Of a stretch of 64,000 nt of DNA, positions 28,713 to 37,904 are shown in pieces; position 1 is the stretch's first letter; each line of letters begins with the position of its first letter. The position numbers were made by a program, and so were the translations under genes. Under the pieces are notes generated by a model. That model made no database searches and had not been told where the DNA came from. It saw only the letters and a list, made by a program, of their open reading frames with translations. Origin of the DNA: Mycobacteriaceae bacterium (GTDB lineage Bacteria > Actinomycetota > Actinomycetes > Mycobacteriales > Mycobacteriaceae); contig JAFARC010000052.1 in NCBI GenBank assembly GCA_019245755.1, positions 1 through 64,000 of the forward strand, written 5' to 3'.

Positions 28713-29798
28713 TCACCGATAGCAGAGATGGGCCCGCAGCGCGGAGGTGACCTCCGCCAGCGCGAGCGCGCTGCCGCCGCCCAGCGGCGCGAGGTTCGCG
28801 AAGCCGTGGGTCAGCGACGGCATCCGGCGCAAGTCGACGAGCACACCTGCGGCCCGCATCGCCTCCGCGTACTGCTCGCCCTCGTCGCGCAGCGGGTCGA
28901 AACCCGCGGTGACGACCAGCGCGCGGGGCAGACCCGACAGCTTCCCGAGCGTCGGTGAAACGCGGGGATCGGCGCCATCGAGCCCGGAGCCGGCCAGGTA
29001 ATGACCCTCGAAGAAATCCATGTCAGCACCGGTCAACACGAAACCGTCGGCGAACAGCACCCGGGACCGGGTGCCGCCGCGCAGGTCGGTCACCGGATAC
29101 AACAGCAGCTGCAGCAGCGGCGGCGCGCTGTCGTCGCGGCCACGCTGGGATACCAGCGCCGCCAGGTTTCCGCCGGCGCTGTCCCCGGCGACGACCACCC
29201 GGCCCGGCTCGGTGCCGAACCGGGCACCGTGCTGAAGCGCCCACCGGTAGGCGGCATAGGCGTCCTCGAGGCCCGCCGGTGCCGGATGCTCCGGCGCCAG
29301 CCGGTAGTCCACCGACAGCACGTGCACGCCGGCGCCGCGGCAGATCGTCCGGCACAGCCGGTCGTAGCTGTCGAGGTCGCCGATCACCCAGCCGCCGCCG
29401 TGAAAAAACACCAGCAGCGGGCCGCAGTGTCCGCCGTGCGGGCGGTAGTGCCGGGCCGGGATGGGTCCCGCCGGTCCGGGGATAGTGAGGTCGGTGACCG
29501 CACCGACCACGACCGGATCGCGGTCGAGGAGCAACAGCTCCTTGCGGAACAGCTGCCGGCAGGTCCCCGGAACGCCGCCGTCGGACAAGCCGGTCCGGCC
29601 GGCCAGCCGCCCCCCCACCAGGTACAGCCGCAGCGTCGGATCCAGCGTGTTGCCGTCGATCATCACCGAGCGCGCCATCAGCCGCTTGGCGGCCTCGGGC
29701 ACCACCGGCATCACGCCGGCGCCCAGGCGGCTCGCGGCGCTGACCGCGGCGTTTCTGGCGCGGTTGCGGGTTGGACTTGCGTTGGCACTGTGCGTCAC
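28713..29798 (-). CDS. lipN: alpha/beta-hydrolase fold esterase LipN (HSL family)
   Basis: A 361-residue hormone-sensitive-lipase-family esterase. The oxyanion-hole motif HGGGW is at 133-137, the nucleophile Ser207 in GDSAGGN, the acid Asp301 in GFDPLRDEGE and the base His331 in THGF. The N-terminal 90 residues form the cap region. M. tuberculosis LipN hydrolyses short-chain esters; the natural substrate is not known. The start is the GTG at 29798, since further upstream the frame is antisense to the aldo-keto reductase gene. It is divergent from that gene, with about 85 bp of shared promoter region. Confidence 0.9.
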   Translation of the reverse strand: MTHSANASPTRNRARNAAVSAASRLGAGVMPVVPEAAKRLMARSVMIDGNTLDPTLRLYLVGGRLAGRTGLSDGGVPGTCRQLFRKELLLLDRDPVVVGAVTDLTIPGPAGPIPARHYRPHGGHCGPLLVFFHGGGWVIGDLDSYDRLCRTICRGAGVHVLSVDYRLAPEHPAPAGLEDAYAAYRWALQHGARFGTEPGRVVVAGDSAGGNLAALVSQRGRDDSAPPLLQLLLYPVTDLRGGTRSRVLFADGFVLTGADMDFFEGHYLAGSGLDGADPRVSPTLGKLSGLPRALVVTAGFDPLRDEGEQYAEAMRAAGVLVDLRRMPSLTHGFANLAPLGGGSALALAEVTSALRAHLCYR

Positions 29799-29885
29799 GC
29801 TGAAGGACCGTAATGGGATTCCGAAGTCAACGGAAGCCGGGCGAGCGTCGGGGCGCGGTGCTGCTGCGCTGGCAGACTTGTGCCC

Positions 29886-30731
29886 ATGACGGCTCCTGCG
29901 ATCAAGCTCAACGATGGCAACCCGATCCCCAGCGTCGGCCTGGGGGTGTGGCAGACCCCGCCGGAAGCGACCGAAGAAGCCGTCGGCGTGGCGTTGAACG
30001 CGGGCTATCGGCACATCGACACCGCCGCCGGATACGGCAACGAACACGAAGTGGGGCGCGCGGTGGCGAAATCCGGGATTGCGCGTGAGGAGATCTTCGT
30101 CGTCACCAAGCTCTGGAACGCCGACCAGGGCTACGACAAGACGATGGCCGCGTTCGAGCAGAGCGCCGAGCGGCTCGGCCTCAACCGCGAGGGCAGCTAC
30201 CTCGACCTGTACCTGATCCATTGGCCGGTGCCGGCGATCGGCGAGTTCGTCGACACCTTCCGGGCGTTCGCCGCGCTGCGTGACCTGGGACGCATCCGGT
30301 CGATCGGGGTGTCGAACTTCGAGCCGGAGCACCTCGGCACGCTGATCGACGCGATCGGAATCGTACCGGTGGTCAACCAGGTCGAGCTGCACCCGCTGCT
30401 GGCCCAACGTGAGCTGCGCGAGGTGCACGCCCAGCTCGGCATCGCCACCGAGGCGTGGAGCCCGCTGGGGCAGGGCAGGTTGCTGGATCATCCCACGATC
30501 GCCCGCATCGCCGAAGCGCACGCCAGGACCACGGCACAGGTGATCATTCGCTGGCATTTACAACTAGGTAACATCGTGATCCCCAAGTCGGTGAACCCGG
30601 ATCGGATCGTGAGCAACTTCGACGTGTTCGACTTCGAATTGAGCGACGACGACATGACGTCGATATCCTCGCTGGACAACGGCACCCGGCTGGGTCCGGA
30701 TCCACGCACCTTCAACTTCACGGGCAGGTGA
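29886..30731 (+). CDS. aldo-keto reductase, first tandem copy
   Basis: A 281-residue NADPH-dependent aldo-keto reductase of the AKR5-like group. The catalytic tetrad is complete: Asp45, Tyr50, Lys75 and His112 ([18 protein letters not shown]), with the NADPH-binding [10 protein letters not shown] near the C-terminus. It may reduce small aldehydes or dicarbonyls such as methylglyoxal. The next gene is a paralogue starting one base after its stop. From memory the single M. tuberculosis gene Rv2971 resembles the second copy more, so this is the extra member. ATG 29886 is preferred over GTG 29880. Confidence 0.9.
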   Translation: MTAPAIKLNDGNPIPSVGLGVWQTPPEATEEAVGVALNAGYRHIDTAAGYGNEHEVGRAVAKSGIAREEIFVVTKLWNADQGYDKTMAAFEQSAERLGLNREGSYLDLYLIHWPVPAIGEFVDTFRAFAALRDLGRIRSIGVSNFEPEHLGTLIDAIGIVPVVNQVELHPLLAQRELREVHAQLGIATEAWSPLGQGRLLDHPTIARIAEAHARTTAQVIIRWHLQLGNIVIPKSVNPDRIVSNFDVFDFELSDDDMTSISSLDNGTRLGPDPRTFNFTGR

Positions 30732-30732
30732 G

Positions 30733-31584
30733 ATGACACCGATCGATTCGTCGAGCCGGACTGTTCCTACCATCACGCTCAACGACGAGCACTGCATCCC
30801 GGTCGTCGGCCTGGGCGTCGCCGAGTTGTCGGAAGCAGAAACCGAACGGGCGGTCACCGCGGCGCTGGAGGCCGGCTACCGGTTGATCGACACGGCCGCC
30901 GCCTACGGCAACGAAGCAGCGGTGGGCCGCGCGATCGCCGGGTCGGGCCTACCGCGGGAGGAGTTGTTCGTCACCACCAAGGTGGCGACCCAGGACCAGG
31001 GCTTCCGCAGCAGCAAGGAGGCGTTCCAGCGCAGCCTGGAGCGGCTCGGCATGGACTACGTCGACCTGTACCTGATCCATTGGCCCGCCGGGCAGCTCGG
31101 CAAGTACATCGACACCTACGGCGCGCTGCAGACCCTGCAGCGCGACGGCCTGGCCCGATCGATCGGTGTGTGCAACTTCCTCGAGGAACACCTGCGCACG
31201 GTCATCGACCTGACGTACACGTCGCCGGCGGTCAACCAGCTCGAACTGCACCCGCTGCTCAATCAGGCCGAACTGCGCGCGTTTCACGCCGAGAACGGCA
31301 TCGTCACCGAGGCCTACAGCCCGCTGGGGATCGGCAATGTGCTCGACGACCCCACCATCGGCTCGATCGCCGAGGCCACCGGCAAGTCGCCGGCACAGGT
31401 CTGCATCCGGTGGAGCATCCAGCTGGGCAATGTGGTGATTCCGCGGTCGGGCAACCCGCAGCGGATCGCTAGCAACATCGACGTGTTCGACTTCGAGCTG
31501 ACCCATGACCAGATGGACGCGATCAACGCGTGCAACGACGGCACCCGTTTCCGTCAGGACCCGGCCACCTACACCGGCACCTGA
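30733..31584 (+). CDS. aldo-keto reductase, second tandem copy (Rv2971-like)
   Basis: A 283-residue paralogue of the preceding gene with the tetrad Asp53, Tyr58, Lys83, His116 and the phosphate-binding [10 protein letters not shown]. An N-terminal extension ([20 protein letters not shown]) resembles the start I recall for Rv2971, as does VGLGVAELS. The two copies share the overall pattern but clearly differ, so the duplication is old. They are co-transcribed and converge on recG, whose stop lies 6 bp away. Confidence 0.92.
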   Translation: MTPIDSSSRTVPTITLNDEHCIPVVGLGVAELSEAETERAVTAALEAGYRLIDTAAAYGNEAAVGRAIAGSGLPREELFVTTKVATQDQGFRSSKEAFQRSLERLGMDYVDLYLIHWPAGQLGKYIDTYGALQTLQRDGLARSIGVCNFLEEHLRTVIDLTYTSPAVNQLELHPLLNQAELRAFHAENGIVTEAYSPLGIGNVLDDPTIGSIAEATGKSPAQVCIRWSIQLGNVVIPRSGNPQRIASNIDVFDFELTHDQMDAINACNDGTRFRQDPATYTGT

Positions 31585-31590
31585 CCGGGC

Positions 31591-33849
31591 TCACGCCTTG
31601 TCGAGGTACTCGACGCGACCGGTGTCGGTGAAACGCGCCGCGAGCGTTGCCAATCCGCGATGGTTTCGCAACTGCCGATCGTGGGCGTCGACATGTTCGC
31701 AGAACTGCCGGGCCGACTCCAGCACCTCGCGGTGGTCGGCCAACGACAGCAGCTTCAGCCCGATGGCGCGGCCGGACTGGTTGCGTCCCAACACATCTCC
31801 CTCGCGACGCTCGGCGAGATCCAAATCGGCCAGCTTGAAGCCGTCCATGGTGGCGGCGACCGCGGTCAGGCGCGCGCCGGCGCGGGAGCCGGCCGGCGTC
31901 CTGCTGTGCAACAGGCACAGGCCGGGGTGGCTGCCACGACCGATGCGCCCGCGCAGCTGATGCAGCTGGCTGATGCCGAACCGGTCGGCGTCCATCACCA
32001 CCATCACCGTGGCGTTGGGCACGTCGACGCCGACCTCGATCACCGTGGTGCAGACCAAGACGTCGACGTCGCCGGCGCGGAACGCTGTCATCACCGCATC
32101 CTTTTCGTCCGCGGGCAACCGGCCGTGCATGAGCCCGAGCCGCAGCCCGGCGAGCTCGCGTGAGCGCAGCCGTTCGAACAACTCGACGACAGTGACAGCC
32201 GGCGGAACGCCGTCGGCGGTGTCATCGGTGTCGTCGGTGTCGTCGATCCGCGGCGCCACCACATACGCCTGACGACCGGCGCACACCTCCTCGATGATGC
32301 GGCGCCAGGCGTGGTCGAGCCAGCTGCGGTGCTCGGCAACGAAGATGGTTTTGGTGGTGATGGGCCGGCGCCCGCGGGGCAACTCGCGCAGCGTCGACGT
32401 GGCCAGGTCGCCGTAGAAGGTCAGCGCCAGCGAGCGCGGAATCGGCGTCGCGGTCATCACCAACAGGTGCGGCGTCACCCCCTCGGGAGCCTTGGCGCGC
32501 AGGCGATCGCGCTGCTCCACGCCGAAGCGGTGCTGCTCGTCCACGACGACCATGCCGAGGCGGTGGAACTCGACGGCTTGATGCAACAGCGCGTGGGTGC
32601 CGATCACGATGCCGGCTTCGCCGCCGGCGACCTCGTCTTTGACCTCGCGCTTCTGGGTCTGCGACAGCGAACCGGTGAGCAACGCGACGCGGGTCGCGCC
32701 GTCGACCCCGCCGAGCTGGCCGCCCAGCGCCAGCGGCCCCAGGATGTCGCGAATCGAGCGGGCATGCTGGGCGGCAAGGACTTCGGTTGGCGCCATCAAC
32801 GCGCACTGGTAGCCCGCGTCGATCATCTGCATCATCGCCAGCAGCGCGACGATCGTCTTGCCCGAGCCCACCTCGCCCTGCAGCAGGCGGTTCATCGGGC
32901 GCGATGTCGCAAGTTCGGCCGACAGCTCCCCCAGCACCTCACGCTGGCCCGCGGTGAGCTCGAATGGCAGCCGGCGCAGCAGTGCATCGGCCAGCCCGTC
33001 GGTTCGGCCGGGCGCAGCCGGCCCCGACTCGGCCAGCTCGCCATGCCGACGTTGCACCAGGGCCCACTGCAGGCCGACCGCCTCGTCGAACGTCAGCCGG
33101 TCGCGGGCGCGCGTGCGTTCGGCCTCGGTCTGCGCCTGGTGGATGGCACGTAACGCCGCGTCTTCGGACAGCAAACCATGTTGGCGCAGAACGTGTTCCG
33201 GGACGGGGTCCGGGACAGGGTCGAGCAGGGCGAGGACCTGCTGCACGCAGGCGTAGATTTCCCAGCTCTGAACCTTGGCGCAGGCCGGGTAGATCGGGAA
33301 GTAGGGCTTTTCGAAGGCCGACATCTGCACCTCACCGTGCGTCCGCTGCGACACGTCGGCGATGCTGGCCAGCGATTTGGTGCCGATGTTGCGGGGATTG
33401 GTCGGGTCGAGGATCAGAAACGCCGGATGGGTCAATTGCAGTCGGCCGTTGTAGTAGTCCACCTCGCCGGAGAGCATGACCTCGGTGCGCCGGGTCAGTT
33501 TGTCCTTCAGGAACCTGGCGTGAAAGAACGTCGCGGTCACCGGCGGCCGCTGGTCGCCCAGCGTGATCCGCAGCCACTCGTTGTTGAGATCCTTTCTGGT
33601 CGAGTCCTTCTGGCGGGGTCGGGGCTTCATCGGGCCGGAATCGGTGGTCGTGATCACGCCCACCAGCGTGATGTGCTCACCTTTTTCGGGCAGCCCCTCG
33701 TCGGCCCCGCGCACCGTCAGGCCCTCGTCGTAGGCGCGCGGGTAGTGGCGCAGCAGGTCGTCAACCGTTCGGATGCCGAAGTGCTCGTCGAGCTGTCGCG
33801 CCGCCTTGCGCCCGAGCAGGGGAAGCAGCGGGTCGTCGAGCGTGGCCAC
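31591..33849 (-). CDS. recG: ATP-dependent DNA helicase RecG
   Basis: Reverses stalled replication forks and branch-migrates junctions. The 752-residue protein has the N-terminal wedge (OB) domain, then superfamily 2 motifs: Walker A GEVGSGKT, DEQH box (VVVDEQHRFGVEQR), TATPIPRS, and the C-terminal LVCTTVIEVGVDVPNA and QLRGRIGRG. In the inter-domain region an unusual tandem DDTDDTDDT acidic tract is encoded by a short DNA repeat around 32215-32245. The GTG start lies 2 bp after the DAK2-protein stop. Confidence 0.96.
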   Translation of the reverse strand: MATLDDPLLPLLGRKAARQLDEHFGIRTVDDLLRHYPRAYDEGLTVRGADEGLPEKGEHITLVGVITTTDSGPMKPRPRQKDSTRKDLNNEWLRITLGDQRPPVTATFFHARFLKDKLTRRTEVMLSGEVDYYNGRLQLTHPAFLILDPTNPRNIGTKSLASIADVSQRTHGEVQMSAFEKPYFPIYPACAKVQSWEIYACVQQVLALLDPVPDPVPEHVLRQHGLLSEDAALRAIHQAQTEAERTRARDRLTFDEAVGLQWALVQRRHGELAESGPAAPGRTDGLADALLRRLPFELTAGQREVLGELSAELATSRPMNRLLQGEVGSGKTIVALLAMMQMIDAGYQCALMAPTEVLAAQHARSIRDILGPLALGGQLGGVDGATRVALLTGSLSQTQKREVKDEVAGGEAGIVIGTHALLHQAVEFHRLGMVVVDEQHRFGVEQRDRLRAKAPEGVTPHLLVMTATPIPRSLALTFYGDLATSTLRELPRGRRPITTKTIFVAEHRSWLDHAWRRIIEEVCAGRQAYVVAPRIDDTDDTDDTADGVPPAVTVVELFERLRSRELAGLRLGLMHGRLPADEKDAVMTAFRAGDVDVLVCTTVIEVGVDVPNATVMVVMDADRFGISQLHQLRGRIGRGSHPGLCLLHSRTPAGSRAGARLTAVAATMDGFKLADLDLAERREGDVLGRNQSGRAIGLKLLSLADHREVLESARQFCEHVDAHDRQLRNHRGLATLAARFTDTGRVEYLDKA

Positions 33850-33851
33850 CG

Positions 33852-35498
33852 CTACTCCACCCCGATCAGCAGCGCGTCACCGCGGTGGCCGGTCCGGTAC
33901 GTCACCAATTCGGTGCCCAGATGGTGACGGCGCACATGCGCCGCGAGTCCGGCGCCAACCCGGTCGTCGACGCCCGCACCGAGCAGAACGGTGACCAGTT
34001 CGCCGCCGGCTGCCAGCAGCAGGTCGACCAGCCGGCGGGCGGTGGCGCCGACATCCCGGCGCACCACGAGCACCTCGTCCCCGGCGATGCCCAGCCCGTC
34101 GCCCGGATCGCACGGCCCGGCAAACGTCAACGCCCGCTCGGTGGCCACCCGCACCGACGCCCGCCGGGTGCCGCCGGCGGCGCGGGCCATCGAGTAGCTG
34201 TCGTCGACCGCAGGCCGGTCGGGTTCGTGCACGGCCAGGGCGGCCAGGCCCTGCACCATCGACCCGGTCGGCACCGGCACCACGTCGATGCCCCAGCCGT
34301 TGGCCGCGGTGCAGCCCGCGACGAGCTCCTCCACGGCGACGTAGCCGTTCGGCAGCACCATGATCTGCCGGGCGCCGGTGTCAATCACCGCCTGCAGCAG
34401 CTCCTTGGCAGTCACCGCACCCGCCAGGTCGACACGGTCCGGCTCGGGCCGCAGCACGTGGGCACCCTCATCGGCGAACAGCCGCTCGGCACCGTCACCG
34501 TCGGCGACCGCCAGTACCGCGCGGCGGCGGGTCCAGCGGCCCGGCGCGACGCCCGCGCCCAGCGCGGTGATCTGGATCCGGCTGGGCTTCCCGTAGCGCA
34601 GGGCCGCCTCCACCGCCGCGCCGGCGTCGTCGGCGTGCACGTGCACGGAATGACCGTCGGGTCGGCCGCCGGCGATCGCGACCGATTCGCCGAGCGCCTC
34701 CAGCCGCTCGCGCAGCGCGTCGAGGCCCTCGCCGTCGCAGCCGGCCAGCAGGTACATGACCTCGAACTGCGGCGGTAGCCGGTGATCGGTGTCGGTGGCG
34801 GTCCCGGCACCGGCAGGGTGCGGCACGTATTCCTGGCGCGCGGCGGTGTGACCGGTCAACGTCGCGGCCAGCGCATCCAGTAGCACCAGCAGACCGCGCC
34901 CGCCGGCGTCGACCACCCCGGCGTCGGCCAGCACACCGAGCTGCTCGGGCGTCTTGTCCAGCGCGGTCACCGCGGCGTCGGTGGCGGCAAGCACGGCCAT
35001 CGCCACGTCGTCACCGTCGGCCGCGGACCGTTCCGCCGCGCCGGCGGCCGCCTGCAGCACCGACACGATGGTGCCCGGCACCGCGTCGGTCATCGAGCCG
35101 ACAACCAGGCCGACGGCATGGCGCAACGCCGCGCCGAACAGCACCGCGTCGATGTCGGCGAGGCGGCCCTCGGTGTCGGCGGCGGCGGAGGCGGTGACGT
35201 CGGCCAGCGCACGCAGGATCTGCGACAGAATCACCCCGGAGTTGCCGCGGGCGCCGTGCAGCCCGCCCCTGGCCAGGTCGGCGGCCACCCGCTCGACCTC
35301 GTCGCTGCCGCGGTGCGCGGGCCGATTGGCCTCTTCGAGCGCCGAACGCATCGTGAACAGCATGTTCGCGCCGGTGTCGGAGTCGGCGACCGGGAACACA
35401 TTGAGCCGGTTGATCTCCGCGGCGCGGATCACCAACCCGCCGACCGCGGCGTGTGCCCAGTCACGCAGGGCAGACGCGTCCAATCGACGAGCGGCCAT
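33852..35498 (-). CDS. DAK2/DegV-type fused protein (FakA-like kinase family)
   Basis: A 548-residue protein. Residues 1-~200 are a DhaL/DAK2 kinase domain with the Mg-ATP motif NVFPVADSDTGANM and HGARGNSGVILSQ; the middle and C-terminal parts match the FakA-type extension (VMVLPNGYVAVE-like and DLLLAAGGELVTVLLGAGV). Firmicute FakA phosphorylates fatty acids bound to FakB; whether the actinobacterial protein does this is not established. In M. tuberculosis I recall two separate annotations, Rv2974c and Rv2975c; here one intact frame spans both. It has an AGGAGG site before the ATG and is coupled to recG. Confidence 0.85.
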   Translation of the reverse strand: MAARRLDASALRDWAHAAVGGLVIRAAEINRLNVFPVADSDTGANMLFTMRSALEEANRPAHRGSDEVERVAADLARGGLHGARGNSGVILSQILRALADVTASAAADTEGRLADIDAVLFGAALRHAVGLVVGSMTDAVPGTIVSVLQAAAGAAERSAADGDDVAMAVLAATDAAVTALDKTPEQLGVLADAGVVDAGGRGLLVLLDALAATLTGHTAARQEYVPHPAGAGTATDTDHRLPPQFEVMYLLAGCDGEGLDALRERLEALGESVAIAGGRPDGHSVHVHADDAGAAVEAALRYGKPSRIQITALGAGVAPGRWTRRRAVLAVADGDGAERLFADEGAHVLRPEPDRVDLAGAVTAKELLQAVIDTGARQIMVLPNGYVAVEELVAGCTAANGWGIDVVPVPTGSMVQGLAALAVHEPDRPAVDDSYSMARAAGGTRRASVRVATERALTFAGPCDPGDGLGIAGDEVLVVRRDVGATARRLVDLLLAAGGELVTVLLGAGVDDRVGAGLAAHVRRHHLGTELVTYRTGHRGDALLIGVE

Positions 35499-35560
35499 CC
35501 CACCTCCTCGGTGCGAGCCTAATCAGTGACCGCGACACGCTCGGCGCGCGCCGACCGCCG

Positions 35561-35589
35561 CGTTTTGGCGTTTTGGCGTTTTTGGCGTT
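35561..35589 (+). repeat. short tandem repeat overlapping the rpmB promoter
   Basis: Two units of CGTTTTGG and one of CGTTTTTGG follow each other, then CGTTC. Each unit junction forms TTGGCG, and the last copy is the putative -35 hexamer of rpmB. Slippage here could change promoter strength. Confidence 0.6.
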
Positions 35590-35610
35590 CACCGCGCAAG
35601 CCGGTATCCT
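35582..35610 (+). promoter_or_regulatory. rpmB promoter
   Basis: TTGGCG at 35582-35587 and TATCCT at 35605-35610 are separated by 17 bp. Transcription would start near 35617, about 60 bp upstream of the rpmB ATG. Confidence 0.55.
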
Positions 35611-35678
35611 GGGGCGGTTGTCGGGTCACCCGGTTGCGGTTGCTGGCCCATCTGATCCGAACTCAAGGAGTTTTGACC

Positions 35679-35873
35679 ATGGCTGCCGTCTGCGACATCT
35701 GCGGGAAGGGGCCTGGCTTCGGCAAGTCGGTGTCGCACTCGCATCGCCGGACCAGCCGCCGCTGGGATCCGAACATCCAGACCGTGCGCGCGGTGACGCA
35801 GCCGGGCGGAAACAAGAAGCGCTTGAACGTCTGCACGTCCTGCCTGAAGGCGGGCAGGGTCCAGCGCGGCTGA
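35679..35873 (+). CDS. rpmB: 50S ribosomal protein L28 (zinc-ribbon form)
   Basis: A 64-residue L28 starting [20 protein letters not shown] with an AAGGAG ribosome binding site 8 bases before the ATG. Four Cys at 5, 8, 52 and 55 (CDIC and CTSC) mark the zinc-containing C+ type. Mycobacteria encode several L28 copies; under zinc starvation Zur-controlled C- versions replace the C+ ones. This is the housekeeping C+ form, and I see no Zur box in its promoter. It is divergent from the DAK2 gene. Confidence 0.95.
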   Translation: MAAVCDICGKGPGFGKSVSHSHRRTSRRWDPNIQTVRAVTQPGGNKKRLNVCTSCLKAGRVQRG

Positions 35874-35880
35874 GCGCAGT

Positions 35881-36570
35881 TCAGGGCAGCCGCCAGTCGA
35901 TCGGCTCGGCGCCCAACTGTGCCAACAGCGCGTTCGCCCGGCTGAACGGCCGAGAGCCGAAGAACCCGCGCTGGGCCGACAGCGGCGACGGGTGCGCCGA
36001 GTCGATCGTCGCGACGTGGGAGTTCCCGTCGACCAGCATCGGCTTGAGGGTTGCCGCGTCGCGACCCCACAGCACCGCGACCAGCGGGCGGGGACGTGCG
36101 GCAAGGGCCCGGATCGCGCACTCCGTCACCGTCTCCCAACCTTTGCCGCGATGCGATGCCGGGTTGCCGGGCCGAACCGTCAGCACCCTGTTGAGCAGCA
36201 GCACCCCGCGCTGCGCCCAGGGCGTGAGGTCGCCGCTGCGCGGCGACGGATAGCCGAGGTCGGAACGGTATTCGGCGAAGATGTTGTCCAGGCTGCGGGG
36301 CAGCGGCCGCACGTCGGCGCCGACGGAAAAGCTCAGGCCCACGGCGTGCCCCGGCGTCGGGTACGGGTCCTGCCCGACGATCAGCACCCGCACCTGGTCG
36401 AACGGAAATGTGAAGGCGCGCAACACATTGGCGCCAGCCGGCAGATAGCGGCGGCCCGCCGCGATCTCGGCGCGCAGGAACCCCCCGACCTGGGCGACCT
36501 GGCCCGCGACCGGCTCCAGTGCGTGGGCCCAACCCTGCTCGACGAGATCGGACAGCGGACGGGCGGCCAC
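35881..36570 (-). CDS. ung: uracil-DNA glycosylase
   Basis: Removes uracil from DNA (family 1 UDG). The 229-residue protein has the water-activating Asp68 in [11 protein letters not shown], the Phe in LSFSV, the [11 protein letters not shown] strand, and the minor-groove His motif [11 protein letters not shown] near 193. The start is GTG at 36570, and thiL ends 21 bp upstream, so both may be co-transcribed. It converges with rpmB, 7 bp away. Confidence 0.96.
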   Translation of the reverse strand: MAARPLSDLVEQGWAHALEPVAGQVAQVGGFLRAEIAAGRRYLPAGANVLRAFTFPFDQVRVLIVGQDPYPTPGHAVGLSFSVGADVRPLPRSLDNIFAEYRSDLGYPSPRSGDLTPWAQRGVLLLNRVLTVRPGNPASHRGKGWETVTECAIRALAARPRPLVAVLWGRDAATLKPMLVDGNSHVATIDSAHPSPLSAQRGFFGSRPFSRANALLAQLGAEPIDWRLP

Positions 36571-36591
36571 GGCCGAAAACCTAACAGACCG

Positions 36592-37548
36592 TCATCCGAA
36601 GGACTGCCAGCCTGCGTCGCAAACCCACTCTTGGCCATCGAGCAGCACCCGCGCCGGCCCGTCGAGCACCACACCGATCACCCGCCAGCCGCCGGGCACC
36701 CCGGCCGGGAACGTCGCGACCAGCGCGTGATCCTCGCCGCCAGCGAGTACCCACGACCACGGGTCGGCGGCCGCCGCGGCCGCCGCGGCGGCGAGTGCGT
36801 CGCGGTCGGCGCCCAGCGCCGCCGAGGCGAGGTCGATGCCGACCCCGGATGCCCGGGCGACGTGCCGCAGGTCGGCGACGAGGCCGTCGGAGACATCGGT
36901 CATCGCGCCGGCCCCGGCGTCGGCGGCCACCATTCCCTGCCCGTATGGCGGCCGGGGCACCAGGTGCCGGCGCCGAAGCGCCTCGAAGCCATCGATGTCG
37001 TGCTGCCAGAGGGCATAGCCGGCCGCCGATCGTCCCAGGTCGCCGCAGACCGCGACGGCCGATCCGACGGTGGCGCCGCCCCGGGTGACCGGGTCGCGGT
37101 CGCCGAGATCACCGAGCGCCGTCACCGACACCACCGTGTGCGGGCTGGCGACCAGGTCCCCGCCGATGATCCCGGCACCGATCCGCTGCGCCTCCGCCCA
37201 CATCCCGTCGGCCAGCGCCTCGAGCCGACTCGCGGGCGCATCCGACGGTGCGCCCAGCGCGACCACGAAGCCGGTCACCACCGCCCCCATCGCCTCGACG
37301 TCCGCGGCGTTCTGCGCGACGGCTTTCCGGCCGACGTCATGGGGGGTCGCCCAGTCCAGGCGGAAATGGCGGCCTTCGACGAGCATGTCGGTGGTGACGA
37401 CCACGCGGCGGTCGGGGGCCGCCAGCACCGCCGCATCGTCGCCCGGGCCCAGCAGCACGCCCGGGGTCTGGCTGCGCCCGGCAACCAGCCGCTCGATGAC
37501 AGCGAACTCGCCCACCTCGGCCAGCGTCGCCGGGTCCTTTTCGGTCAT
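36592..37548 (-). CDS. thiL: thiamine-monophosphate kinase
   Basis: Phosphorylates thiamine monophosphate to thiamine diphosphate with ATP. The 318-residue protein of the PurM/SelD-like fold shows GEFAVIERL, the ATP and Mg loops GPGDDAAVL and VVTTDMLVEGRHF, GGDLVASP and the DVSDGLVADL motif, followed by an Ala-rich helix and GGEDHALVATF. The length fits the family. It is upstream of ung and divergent from the RAM-domain gene, with about 110 bp between. Confidence 0.94.
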   Translation of the reverse strand: MTEKDPATLAEVGEFAVIERLVAGRSQTPGVLLGPGDDAAVLAAPDRRVVVTTDMLVEGRHFRLDWATPHDVGRKAVAQNAADVEAMGAVVTGFVVALGAPSDAPASRLEALADGMWAEAQRIGAGIIGGDLVASPHTVVSVTALGDLGDRDPVTRGGATVGSAVAVCGDLGRSAAGYALWQHDIDGFEALRRRHLVPRPPYGQGMVAADAGAGAMTDVSDGLVADLRHVARASGVGIDLASAALGADRDALAAAAAAAAADPWSWVLAGGEDHALVATFPAGVPGGWRVIGVVLDGPARVLLDGQEWVCDAGWQSFG

Positions 37549-37661
37549 CAGTTCAGTGTGTCCTGCTTGTTCGCGGCGCTGAACACCCGCCCGACCTGCG
37601 GTAGGTTGGTCCCGGCCGACGAGAGCACAGGTCGGTGGATGCGGGGCGGAGGAGTAAGCGG

Positions 37662-37904
37662 GTGGTCGAGGCGTTCATGCTGATCCAGACCGAGGTCGGC
37701 CGCGCCGAGGTGGTGGCCAAGCAACTCGCCGCCCTGCCCGGGGTGCTGACATCGGAATACGTGACCGGCCCGTACGACGTGGTGATCCGGATCGCGGCGG
37801 AGAGCCTCGAGGCCCTGAAGGCCGACGTGGTGCCCAGCGTGCAGCAGATCACCGCCATCACCCGGACGTTGACGTGTCCGATCGCCAGCAAGGCACACGC
37901 CTGA
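37662..37904 (+). CDS. stand-alone Lrp/AsnC ligand-binding (RAM) domain protein
   Basis: An 80-residue protein that corresponds to only the C-terminal RAM/ACT-like domain of Lrp/AsnC regulators, with no DNA-binding helix-turn-helix: VEAFMLIQTEVGRAEVVAKQ, LPGVLTSEYVTGPYDVVIRI and ITRTLTCPIA. Such SraM-like domains bind amino acids and oligomerise, and may modulate full-length Lrp proteins. The GTG at 37662 has a strong GGAGGAG site. It overlaps the following DUF3515 gene by about 30 bp. It is not part of the M. tuberculosis annotation as I recall it. Confidence 0.85.
   Translation: MVEAFMLIQTEVGRAEVVAKQLAALPGVLTSEYVTGPYDVVIRIAAESLEALKADVVPSVQQITAITRTLTCPIASKAHA

Noticed and set aside
32215..32245. 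A possible CRISPR-like or VNTR array in the recG region.
   Set aside because: The repeat has three to four units of nine bases without spacers and is in-frame coding sequence.
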